Positions 34,261 through 42,310 of a stretch of DNA of 64,000 nt are shown here, piece by piece; position 1 is the first letter of the stretch, and every line of letters starts with the position of its first letter. The notes below the pieces were generated by a model that was not told the DNA's origin, made no database searches, and saw nothing but the letters and a program-made list of their open reading frames with translations. Source of the stretch: DASUBV01 sp035532295. Its GTDB lineage: Bacteria; Actinomycetota; Actinomycetes; Streptosporangiales; Streptosporangiaceae. A program made the position numbers and the translations under genes. The DNA is taken from NCBI GenBank assembly GCA_035532295.1, contig DATKRH010000099.1, positions 12,059 to 76,058 on the forward strand, in the 5' to 3' direction.

Positions 34261-35880
34261 ATGACAGCAAGCCGGGACGTCGTGGTGGTCGGCGGGGGTC
34301 ACAACGGGCTGGTCGCGGCCGCCTACCTGGCCCGTGGCGGGCTGCGCACGCTGGTCTGCGAACGGCGCGAGGTGGTCGGCGGCGCGGCGGTCAGCGAGCG
34401 GCCGTTCGGGCCCGATTTCACCGTGACGTCGCTGTCGTACGTGGTCTCGCTGCTGCCACCGGACCTGGTCCGTGACCTGCGACTGGCCCAGCACGGTTAC
34501 CACGTCTTCCCGCAGGGGCCGTACTTCGCGCCGCGCGCCGCGGGCGGCTACCTGCGGCTGCCCGGCGATCAGGCGCGGCGGCGCGAGGAGATCGGGAAGT
34601 TCTCCGCGCGGGACGCCGCCGCGTATGAGGACTACGAGGCGCACCTGGCCGGCCTGGGCGCGATCCTGGGCCCGCTGCTGGAGGAGATCCCGCCGCGGCT
34701 GGGGTCGCGCCGACCGCAGGACCTGTGGCGGCAGGGTTTGCTGCTGCGGCACCTGCGCAAGCTGGACACCAGGGGCGCCGTCGACGTCACCCGGATGCTC
34801 ACCGGCAGCATCGCCGACCTGGTGGAACGGTACTTCGAGAGCGACGCCATGCGCGGCCTGCTGTCGGTGTCGGGCGTGATCGGGACCTGGGCCGGGCCGC
34901 GGTCGGCCGGCACCGCCTACGTGATGCTGCACCATCACATCGGCGATACCGGCGGGCAGTCGGGGGCGTGGGGCTTCCCGCGCGGCGGCATGGGCGGCGT
35001 CACCAGCGCGCTGGCCGCCGCCGCCCGGTCGTTCGGCGCGGAGGTGCGGACGGGCGCGGAGGTGGCCCGGATCCGGACCAGCGGCGGCCGGGTGACCGGC
35101 GTCACGCTAGCCAGCGGCGAAGAGGTGGACGCGCCGGTCGTGATCACCACCGCGCACCCGCGGATCTCATTCCTGCGGCTGGTCGATCCCGCCGACCTGC
35201 CCGACGACTTCGTCGCCGACATCCGGGGCTGGCAGTCTCGGTCGGGGACGGTGAAGATCAACCTCGCGCTCGACCGGCTGCCGGTGTTCGCCAGCCACCC
35301 GGACTTCGACCCGCAGGTGCACGGCGGGACGATCGTGCTGGCCGAGAGCCTGGACGACGTCGAGAACGCCTACCAGGAAGCGGTCGCCGGGCGCCCCTCG
35401 ACGGCTCCGTTCGCCGACATCTGCATCCCCAGCGTGTTCGACGACTCGCTGGCCCCGCCGGGCCAGCACGTCATGTCCATGTTCACCCAGTGGGTGCCGC
35501 ATACCTACGCGGATGACCCCGACGAGGCCGCGCTGGCCGCCTACGCCGACGCCGTGATCGCCCGGATGGAGGCGGTGGCGCCCGGCTTCACCAGCTCGGT
35601 GCTGCACCGGCAGGTCATCGGCCCGCACCAGATGCAGCAGGAGTACGGCCTGGTCGGCGGCAACATCTTCCACGGCGAGCTGAGCCTCGGGCAGATGTTC
35701 CACGCCCGGCCGGCGGCCGGCTACGCCGACCTGCGCACCCCGGTCCGCGGCCTCTACCAGGCCGGCTCGGCCACCCACGGGGGCGGCGGCGTGACGGGCA
35801 TCCCCGGCCGCAACGTCGTCCGCCAGATCCTCGCCGACCGCCGCGCCGACCGCTGGCGTCACCCCCGCCGCGCCTCCTAG
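34261..35880 (+). CDS. FAD oxidoreductase, phytoene-desaturase/PYROXD2 type
   Basis: 539 residues. N-terminal dinucleotide motif VVVVGGGHNGLVAAAYLARG and glycine-rich REVVGGAAVSERPFGP, C-terminal FAD-closing region GLYQAGSATHGGGGVTGIPG. The middle (MLHHHIGDTGGQSGAWGFPRGGMG) is the PYROXD2-like subgroup rather than true carotenoid desaturases. No carotenoid genes are nearby, so substrate is unknown. AAGGAG before ATG 34261. Confidence 0.88.
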   Translation: MTASRDVVVVGGGHNGLVAAAYLARGGLRTLVCERREVVGGAAVSERPFGPDFTVTSLSYVVSLLPPDLVRDLRLAQHGYHVFPQGPYFAPRAAGGYLRLPGDQARRREEIGKFSARDAAAYEDYEAHLAGLGAILGPLLEEIPPRLGSRRPQDLWRQGLLLRHLRKLDTRGAVDVTRMLTGSIADLVERYFESDAMRGLLSVSGVIGTWAGPRSAGTAYVMLHHHIGDTGGQSGAWGFPRGGMGGVTSALAAAARSFGAEVRTGAEVARIRTSGGRVTGVTLASGEEVDAPVVITTAHPRISFLRLVDPADLPDDFVADIRGWQSRSGTVKINLALDRLPVFASHPDFDPQVHGGTIVLAESLDDVENAYQEAVAGRPSTAPFADICIPSVFDDSLAPPGQHVMSMFTQWVPHTYADDPDEAALAAYADAVIARMEAVAPGFTSSVLHRQVIGPHQMQQEYGLVGGNIFHGELSLGQMFHARPAAGYADLRTPVRGLYQAGSATHGGGGVTGIPGRNVVRQILADRRADRWRHPRRAS

Positions 35881-35947
35881 CGGCGAAGCGTCCAGCGGTC
35901 GTGACTACCTCCAGGAGATCAGGTCGGCGGCTCGGCAAGCCGGTAGC

Positions 35948-35953
35948 TAGGAT
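35948..35953 (+). promoter_or_regulatory. -10 element for leaderless pgeF transcript
   Basis: TAGGAT ends 8 bases before the ATG of pgeF and no ribosome site intervenes, the same spacing as at ung and the GntR gene. Confidence 0.55.
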
Positions 35954-35961
35954 CGGGTCCT

Positions 35962-36846
35962 ATGACCGCACCAGCCACGACCACCTTCGAGTTCCGTAAG
36001 CAGCGGGACCTGGAAGTTCTGGCGTGGCCACTGTTCGACGGCCTCGATGCGGAGATCATGGTGACCACGCGGCACGGCGGCGTGTCGTCGGGTCCCTACG
36101 GAACCCTTAATCTGGGCCTCCATGTTGGCGACTCGGCCGCCGATGTTCTGGAGAACAGGCGCAGAGTCGCCAATGCGCTCGGCGCTAGCCCCGCCGATTT
36201 CGTCTTCTGCAACCAGTCGCACGGCCGCGAGGCACGGATCGTCTCGGCCGCTGACCGGGGAAAGGGCACCCTGAGCCAGGACGATGCGATCAGGCAGACC
36301 GACGCGCTGGTTACTCAGGATCCGGGAACCGTCTTGGCGGTGATGGTGGCCGACTGCGTGCCGATAGTCCTGTATGACCCGGCGGCACATGTGCTGGCCT
36401 GCGTCCATGCTGGCTGGCGTGGCACGGTCGCGCGGGTGGCGGAGGCTACCCTCGACGCCATGGCGTCCCTGGGCGCACGACCTGCGAACGTGCTGGCCGG
36501 TGTTGGCCCGGCAATTGCGCCGGACCACTACCAGGTTGGCAAGGAGGTTGCCGACGCGGCCGACCGCTGCTTCCGCGGTGACACGAACGGAATCATCCGG
36601 CCCGACGGCTTCGGCCGGTGGCTATTTGACCTATGGGCGGCTAACCGACGCATCCTGCGCGACGCCGGTGTTCCGGATAGGCAGGTCCAGGTGGCTGCGC
36701 TGCCGACCGGGCCCGACCAGGGACCGTTCTTTAGCGACCGAGCCGCCAGGCCCTGCGGACGGTTCGCCGCCATCGCGCGGCTGAGGCGACCGGTCGGCGA
36801 TCACTTCATCCCGGACAGTTATGCGCCCCAAGATCTCCTGGTCTGA
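35962..36846 (+). CDS. pgeF: Multicopper polyphenol oxidase/purine nucleosidase (YfiH family)
   Basis: 294 residues of the DUF152/YfiH (LACC1-like) family, which phosphorolyses purine nucleosides and edits peptidoglycan in some bacteria. Zinc and catalytic motifs: TTRHGGVSSGPYGTLNLG, NQSHG, VADCVPIVLYDPAAH with its Cys, and CVHAGWRGTVARV. Codon choice is visibly less GC-biased than neighbours (many GTT, GAT, CTT, TAT codons), hinting at later arrival. The C-terminus runs 26 bases into the next gene. Paired with a MurD-like ligase, compatible with a peptidoglycan role. Confidence 0.9.
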   Translation: MTAPATTTFEFRKQRDLEVLAWPLFDGLDAEIMVTTRHGGVSSGPYGTLNLGLHVGDSAADVLENRRRVANALGASPADFVFCNQSHGREARIVSAADRGKGTLSQDDAIRQTDALVTQDPGTVLAVMVADCVPIVLYDPAAHVLACVHAGWRGTVARVAEATLDAMASLGARPANVLAGVGPAIAPDHYQVGKEVADAADRCFRGDTNGIIRPDGFGRWLFDLWAANRRILRDAGVPDRQVQVAALPTGPDQGPFFSDRAARPCGRFAAIARLRRPVGDHFIPDSYAPQDLLV

Positions 36847-38146
36847 GCTGCGCGGCGCGCGCGTCGGCGTCTGGGGCCTGGGCGTCGAGGGTGCCGCGAA
36901 CCTGGCGCGGCTGCGCACCCTGGGCGTGGAGCCCGTGCTCGTCGACGACCGGCCGCCGCCCGGCGACGTGGACGGGCTGCCAGTGTTCGCCACTGCCGAC
37001 AGCGGCCTGGCGGCCCTGACCCATTGCGACGTGGTGGTGAAGTCGCCGGGCATCAGCCGCTACCGGCCCGATCTCCTGCAACTGGAAGAACGCGGCATCC
37101 CGGTCGCCGGCGGCCTCGGGCTCTGGATGCAGGAAGCCGACACCGGCCGCGTGCTGTGCATCACCGGCACGAAGGGCAAGAGCAGCACGACGGCGATCGC
37201 CGGGCACCTGCTGACCCGGCTGGGGTACTCCTGCCTGACGGGCGGCAACATCGGAGCGCCGCCCTGGGACCCGGCGCTGGACGGGGTGGCCTTCGATTAC
37301 TGGGTCATCGAGACCTCCAGCTACCAGGCCACCGACCTGGCGAGCTCGCCGCCGGTCGTGGCCGTCACGTCGCTGCATCCCGACCACCTGGACTGGCACG
37401 GCGGCGTCGAGGCGTACTACCGGGACAAGCTGTCGGCGTGCTCGCAGCCGGGAGCGGACCTGACCATCGCCAACGGGGACAGCGACCTGATCCGGGCGCG
37501 GGAGTCGACGCTCGGCCCGCGAGTCCGCTGGGTGCACGCCGCCGACGACCCGGAAGCGGACTGGATGGCGCCGCTGCGCCTGCTGGGCACGCATAACCGG
37601 CGCAACGCGCTCATCGCCCGCGCCTGCCTGGCCGCGCTCGGCGTGCCGCAGGCGAGCGATGACGCGGCGCTGCGCGACGCGGCGGCGGACTTCGAGCACC
37701 TGGCCAGCCGCCTGCAGCCCATCGGCACGGTCGACGGGGTCACCTTCGTCGACGACAGCCTGTCCACGAACGTGCTGCCGACCCTCGCGGCCATGGACGC
37801 CTTCCCCGGCCGCCGGGTGGCCCTGATCGTCGGCGGTCACGACCGGGGCATCGACTACGTTCCGCTGGCGGCCGGGCTGGCCGGCCGGCCAGCGCCGACA
37901 CTGGTCCTGACGCTGCCCGACAGCGGCCCGCGCATCCAGGCCGCCATTGACGCCGCCGGCGACGGCAAGCCGGAGGTCACGGCCTGCGCCGACCTCGACG
38001 CGGCCGTCCAGGCCGGCTTCGCCTGGGCCCGCCCCGACGGGATCGTGCTGCTCTCGCCGGCCGCGCCGAGCTTCGGGGTGTTCCGGAACTACCGCGACCG
38101 TGGCGAGGCCTTCGCCCGCGCGATGCGGGCCTGCGAGACCGGCTGA
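36821..38146 (+). CDS. MurD-like Mur ligase (UDP-MurNAc-L-Ala-glutamate ligase type)
   Basis: 441 residues. N-terminal UDP-binding domain (GVWGLGVEGAANLARL), central ATPase with TGTKGKSSTT (115-124), VIETSSYQATDLA and SLHPDHLDWHG, C-terminal domain beginning HNRRNALIARACLAA and including DDSLSTNVLPTLAAM and VGGHDRGIDY. It lies outside a dcw cluster and the C-terminal motif resembles MurD2, which adds L-Glu ahead of the epimerase MurL, better than classical MurD. MurL is not in the window. Overlaps pgeF by 26 bp. Confidence 0.85.
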   Translation: MRPKISWSELRGARVGVWGLGVEGAANLARLRTLGVEPVLVDDRPPPGDVDGLPVFATADSGLAALTHCDVVVKSPGISRYRPDLLQLEERGIPVAGGLGLWMQEADTGRVLCITGTKGKSSTTAIAGHLLTRLGYSCLTGGNIGAPPWDPALDGVAFDYWVIETSSYQATDLASSPPVVAVTSLHPDHLDWHGGVEAYYRDKLSACSQPGADLTIANGDSDLIRARESTLGPRVRWVHAADDPEADWMAPLRLLGTHNRRNALIARACLAALGVPQASDDAALRDAAADFEHLASRLQPIGTVDGVTFVDDSLSTNVLPTLAAMDAFPGRRVALIVGGHDRGIDYVPLAAGLAGRPAPTLVLTLPDSGPRIQAAIDAAGDGKPEVTACADLDAAVQAGFAWARPDGIVLLSPAAPSFGVFRNYRDRGEAFARAMRACETG

Positions 38147-38177
38147 CAGCGGCGATGAAAGAGGGCGCGTTCTGACC

Positions 38178-39527
38178 GTGACAGCCAGTCTTTCGCCGGT
38201 AACGTTGCGCTTCCTGGCCGGTGTTGTCGGCCAGCAGCATGTCCTGACCGGCGCGGCGACCGCCGGCTTCGCCGTCGACTGGACCGGCCGGTTCCAGGGC
38301 CATACCCCGGCGGTCGTCCGGCCGCGCGACACCGAGCAGGTCGCGGCGGTGCTGGCCCGCTGCACCGAGGCCGGGCTGTCGGTCGTGCCGCAGGGCGGCA
38401 ATACCGGCCTGGTCGGCGGCGGCGTCCCGCTGCACGGCGAGGTCGTCCTGAGCCTGACCCGGCTCGCCGACCTGAGCGAGCCCGACCCGGACGCCCGCCA
38501 GGTCACCGCCGGCGCGGGCGTGACGCTGCAGCGGGTCGCCGATGCCCATCCTGACCTGGACCTGGGCATCCTGATCGCCAGCCGGGACAGCGCGACCGTC
38601 GGCGGCGCCGTCGCCACGAACGCCGGCGGCCTGCGGGTGCTGCGCTACGGGCCGATGCGGTCGCAGCTGCGCGGGGTCGAGGCGGTCCTCTCGGACGGGA
38701 CCGTCGTGTCGCACCTGTCGGGCCTGGTCAAGGACAACACCGGTTACGACTACCCGTCGCTGCTGGCCGGCTCGGAGGGCACGCTGGCGGTCATCACCCG
38801 GGCACGGCTCCAGCTGGTACCGCGGCCACGGGACCCCGTTACCGCCCTCATCGCCGCGGGCGGTCTGGCGGAGGTGCACGACCTGGCCCGGCGGGCCCTC
38901 GCCGCGGTGCCCGGCCTGCTGTCGGCCGAGTTCTTCACCCGGGCCGGCCTGGACATCCTCAGCTCCCGCGCCGGCCTGCGCCCGCCCGTGTTTGATCCGG
39001 CGCCGCCGGCTTACCTGCTGCTCGACGCCGCCGGGCCGGGAGCGCTCGACGACCTCGGCGACCTCATCGGCGACCTGCCCGCCGCCGTCGGCCAGGCCCC
39101 GGCCGACCGCGCCCGGCTGTGGGCCTACCGGGAGCGCCACCCGGAGGCGGCCGGGTTCCTGGGCGTGCCGATCAAGCTGGACGTGTCGGTGCCCGCCGGC
39201 CAGTGGGTGCGGCTGGCGAGTACGGTGGCCGCCACCGTCGCCGCGGCCGACCCCGGCGCGACGGTCATCATCTACGGCCACGTCGCGGACGGCAACGTCC
39301 ACGTCAACATCGTCCCGGCGGCGCCGGCCGACGGCCGCCACGAGGAGGCCGTGTTCGGCCTGGTCGCCTCGCTCGGCGGCTCCATCTCGGCCGAGCACGG
39401 CATCGGCGTCCTCAAGGGCCGGTGGCTGGAGCTGGCCCGTTCCGGCGCGGAGCGGGCCCTGTTCGCCAGGGTCAGGTCCGCGTTCGACCCGGCCGGCACG
39501 CTCAATCCCGGAATCCTCCCGCGCTGA
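38178..39527 (+). CDS. FAD-linked oxidase, GlcD/D-lactate dehydrogenase type
   Basis: 449 residues with an N-terminal PCMH FAD-binding domain (VVPQGGNTGLVGGGVP, SRDSATVGGAVATNAGG, GLVKDNTGYDYPSLLAGSEG) and C-terminal FAD-oxidase domain ending in YGHVADGNVHVNI and SAEHGIGVLKGRWLE. The histidines fit 2-hydroxyacid dehydrogenases (D-lactate, 2-hydroxyglutarate, glycolate). Start GTG 38178 fits family homology; the frame is open upstream over murD-like sequence. Confidence 0.9.
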   Translation: MTASLSPVTLRFLAGVVGQQHVLTGAATAGFAVDWTGRFQGHTPAVVRPRDTEQVAAVLARCTEAGLSVVPQGGNTGLVGGGVPLHGEVVLSLTRLADLSEPDPDARQVTAGAGVTLQRVADAHPDLDLGILIASRDSATVGGAVATNAGGLRVLRYGPMRSQLRGVEAVLSDGTVVSHLSGLVKDNTGYDYPSLLAGSEGTLAVITRARLQLVPRPRDPVTALIAAGGLAEVHDLARRALAAVPGLLSAEFFTRAGLDILSSRAGLRPPVFDPAPPAYLLLDAAGPGALDDLGDLIGDLPAAVGQAPADRARLWAYRERHPEAAGFLGVPIKLDVSVPAGQWVRLASTVAATVAAADPGATVIIYGHVADGNVHVNIVPAAPADGRHEEAVFGLVASLGGSISAEHGIGVLKGRWLELARSGAERALFARVRSAFDPAGTLNPGILPR

Positions 39528-39632
39528 GCCAGCTCCCGCGCGGGCCTCGACCTCGGCGATGGGATTGGCGGACCACCGGGTCCCCGGCCAGAACATAACG
39601 GCGTGCGGCGTTTGCGGGGCTACGATCCGTCG

Positions 39633-39657
39633 GTCAGCTGCTGGCCCGCGGGCTGAC
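39633..39657. terminator. Possible terminator between convergent genes
   Basis: GTCAGC and GCTGAC arms enclose a GC-rich 13-base loop containing CCCGCGGG. Position between the FAD oxidase and the convergent secretion operon is suitable, but the stem is short. Confidence 0.35.
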
Positions 39658-39669
39658 GCCAACCCCCGG

Positions 39670-40701
39670 TCAGGCGAGGCGGCGCATCGCGACGATCTGG
39701 GACGCCCACGACGACAGCGGGCTGAGCTGGACGTCCTCGCCGGCCTGCGGCGCCTGCACGATCAGCCCGGCGCCGATGTACATGCCCACGTGGCCGGGAT
39801 GGCCGGACGTGCCATCCGCCCCGGCGGTGAACACGAGGTCGCCAGGGCTCAGCGCGCTCAGCGCGTACACCGGGACTCCGACACCGACCTGCGCGTCCGT
39901 GGTGCGGGGCAGCGGAATGCCGCCGGCCCGGTAGGCCTGCTGGACGAGCGAGGAGGAGTCGCAGTGCAGCGCCGGGTCCGCGCTGCGGGCGTCGGTGCAG
40001 GACCCGCCGGACTGGTAGCTGGTGCCCAGCTGGGCGAGGGCGAAGCGGATAGCCAGCGCCACCGTGACCGCAGTGGCGGCCGGCAGCTGGTAGTGAGGCG
40101 GCAGCGCGGCGCTGACGGCCGCCGGAACGATGTTGGCGTCCAGGACCGCGCAGGAGGTACTGGCCGTGTCCGCGAAGGATGCCGCCAGCCGGGTCGCTAC
40201 CGGCTGCCACTGGGCGTAGGCGCCGGGAAATCCGCTGCGCTGGACGGCCTGGGCCGCGGCGGTGACCGGCAGGGCCTGCCAGCCGCGCACCTGGATCAGC
40301 CGGTCGTAGAAGGCGCGGGCGGCGGTGACCGGATCCATGATCTGGGCGACCGTGCCCCAGCCCTGCGAGGGCCGCTGCTGGAACAGGCCGAGTGAGTCGG
40401 CGCTGCCGTACGGCAGGTCCCGCAGGCCGGATTCCTGCATCGCGGTGGCGATGGCGACCACCTCGGCGCGCAGCGGCAGCCCGCGTCCGGCGCCGACCGC
40501 GTAGATGATCCGGGCGTTAGCCAGCTGCCCGGCGCCCAGCGACACGCCGCTGGCGGCGGCGCTGCCCACCGGGACGGCCGGGGCGCACGCGCCCGCCGTG
40601 GGGCCGGTCAGCCCGGCCCCCACGGCGATCAGCATGACCGCCGCCGTGAGCACGCCCGCCGCCAGCACCACCAGCAGAGGAAGCCTCAGCACGCGGCCCA
40701 T
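39670..40701 (-). CDS. VirB1-like transglycosylase fused to NlpC/P60 endopeptidase
   Basis: 343 residues. Signal/anchor segment LLVVLAAGVLTAAVMLIAVG, then a lysozyme-like domain with the catalytic Glu in IATAMQESGLRDL and SLGLFQQRPSQGWG, then a C40 peptidase with Cys in HCDSSSLVQQAYRAGGI and His in GHPGHVGMYIG. Such two-activity wall hydrolases open peptidoglycan for type IV secretion/conjugation in Gram-positives. Last gene of the minus-strand operon, 3 bp after the VirB4-like gene. Confidence 0.88.
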   Translation of the reverse strand: MGRVLRLPLLVVLAAGVLTAAVMLIAVGAGLTGPTAGACAPAVPVGSAAASGVSLGAGQLANARIIYAVGAGRGLPLRAEVVAIATAMQESGLRDLPYGSADSLGLFQQRPSQGWGTVAQIMDPVTAARAFYDRLIQVRGWQALPVTAAAQAVQRSGFPGAYAQWQPVATRLAASFADTASTSCAVLDANIVPAAVSAALPPHYQLPAATAVTVALAIRFALAQLGTSYQSGGSCTDARSADPALHCDSSSLVQQAYRAGGIPLPRTTDAQVGVGVPVYALSALSPGDLVFTAGADGTSGHPGHVGMYIGAGLIVQAPQAGEDVQLSPLSSWASQIVAMRRLA

Positions 40702-40704
40702 TGC

Positions 40705-42306
40705 TCACACTGCCATCTTCTCGTTGGTCCAGAACAGCCGCTGCTCGGTGGGGGTGAGCATGGTGTGCACGACATGCGAGCTGTCCCGGCCGACCTTCCA
40801 CAGCGCCCGGCCGATCTGCGCGGCGGACCAGGAGCCGATGTGCGCGCACTCGGTGTCGGTCAGGCCGATCACCTCGCGGGTCATGGCCAGCGGGCGGGTG
40901 TCCTGAGCTAGGCAGACCCGGATATCACAGGAGGAGATCAGGTTGCGCGCGATGGCCGCTTCCTCGCTGCCGGCTGCCCCGACCGCCTCGAAGTCGGCTA
41001 GCCGGTGCGTGGCCAGCGCCTGGATCGTGCCGTGCGCCCGGGAAAGCCGCAGGTCGGAATCAATCTTGCGGATCATCGCGGGGATGCGCATCGAACGCCA
41101 GAGCTCGTCACGGATGACGAGCCGCACCGGGCCTCCGTCGGCATCAATCGCGGCCTGTCCCCAGGACGAGACGCAGGCCAGCGTCATCGCCACGGTCTCG
41201 TCTCCCCTGCCGTCCAGCCGGGACAGATCGACGGTCTGCAGCGGCGCGTCGAAATCCGGGCGGATGGTCGTGGGGCCGTCGAACAGGCCCGAGAGCGAGC
41301 CGGTCACCATGTTGCCGAGCGCGTCGGTCAGCGGGCGGATCATGTCCCGGAGCTCGTCCACGCCCTGCTGGCGGACCCTCAGCTCACGGGCCATCTCGCT
41401 GACAGGGTCGCGCAGCAGCCGCCAGACCGCCGGGATGGTCGGATCGGTGAGGGTTGTCGCGGCGTCGGCCTCACCGGACGCGTGCCGGATGGCCAGCGAG
41501 AGCGCGGCCTCCTCGGTGGGATCCAGCGCCCGGCCCAGGCGCATCATGACCAGCGACGACAGCAACGTTAGCCGTCGGCGATGGATCTCGCCCAGCCGCT
41601 CGCGCAGCAGCTCAAGGTCGGTCGGCAGGTTCTCGCCGAGCGGTCCGGCATCCAGCGGATTGAGCCGGTTCCCGAGGCCAGGGCCTAGCTCCACCGGCTC
41701 GACACCGAGCGCGCGGGCCAGCGGCGCGTACTCGTTCTTGACGTCCCCGACGACAAACGTGGCGACGCCGTACGCCATCAGGCGCAGCGCGAGGGCCTTG
41801 ATCGTCGCCGACTTGCCTGAGCCGGGCACGCCCGTGATCAGCAGGTTCGGGTTGGTGATCAGGCCGTTACGCAGCCACTCGATCGGATGGCAGGAGAACG
41901 CGGCCCCGCTCAGGCAGTCCACCCCGAGGTAGGCGCCCGATGCCCGCAGCGGGGCACCGTGCAGCCACGGGTACAGGCCCTGGACCTGCGCCGTAGAGCC
42001 CCGGAAGACGCGCGGCAGCGGCGGCCGCGCGGCCCGGCCCGCCCCGCGGCGGGCCGGGCCGCGCCTGGGCGGGACCGGGCCAGGGCTGTAGGAGGGGGCC
42101 AGCCCGGTCCCGGCCGGGCGCGGCCCGGCTGCTGGCTGCCCGGGGGCAGCACTGCCTTCTGTGGTGGCACCATCGCCGCCCTCGCCGTCGCCGGCGGCGA
42201 CCGCCAGCAGATCTACCGGGCTGATGCGGGCCCGCACCAGCTCGGCCAGGGTCTCGGCCGGGAGATCCTGCTCCGCCGGCGGTCGCCTGCTCTTAAGTCC
42301 GTACAC
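40705..42306 (-). CDS. VirB4/TraC-like conjugation ATPase
   Basis: 533 residues. Walker A ITGVPGSGKSATIKALAL with VGDVKNEYAPLARALG following, a helical region, Walker-B-like VRLVIRDELWRSMR, and the C-terminal ALATHRLADFEAVG and CLAQDTRPLAM. It corresponds to the ATPase of the SCO6878-6883-type cluster in Streptomyces and powers substrate transfer or pilus-like assembly. GTG 42306 is 4 bp after the upstream stop; AAGGAG is 11 bases before it. The N-terminal 100 residues are Pro/Ala/Arg rich. Confidence 0.85.
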   Translation of the reverse strand: MYGLKSRRPPAEQDLPAETLAELVRARISPVDLLAVAAGDGEGGDGATTEGSAAPGQPAAGPRPAGTGLAPSYSPGPVPPRRGPARRGAGRAARPPLPRVFRGSTAQVQGLYPWLHGAPLRASGAYLGVDCLSGAAFSCHPIEWLRNGLITNPNLLITGVPGSGKSATIKALALRLMAYGVATFVVGDVKNEYAPLARALGVEPVELGPGLGNRLNPLDAGPLGENLPTDLELLRERLGEIHRRRLTLLSSLVMMRLGRALDPTEEAALSLAIRHASGEADAATTLTDPTIPAVWRLLRDPVSEMARELRVRQQGVDELRDMIRPLTDALGNMVTGSLSGLFDGPTTIRPDFDAPLQTVDLSRLDGRGDETVAMTLACVSSWGQAAIDADGGPVRLVIRDELWRSMRIPAMIRKIDSDLRLSRAHGTIQALATHRLADFEAVGAAGSEEAAIARNLISSCDIRVCLAQDTRPLAMTREVIGLTDTECAHIGSWSAAQIGRALWKVGRDSSHVVHTMLTPTEQRLFWTNEKMAV

Positions 42307-42310
42307 GGTG

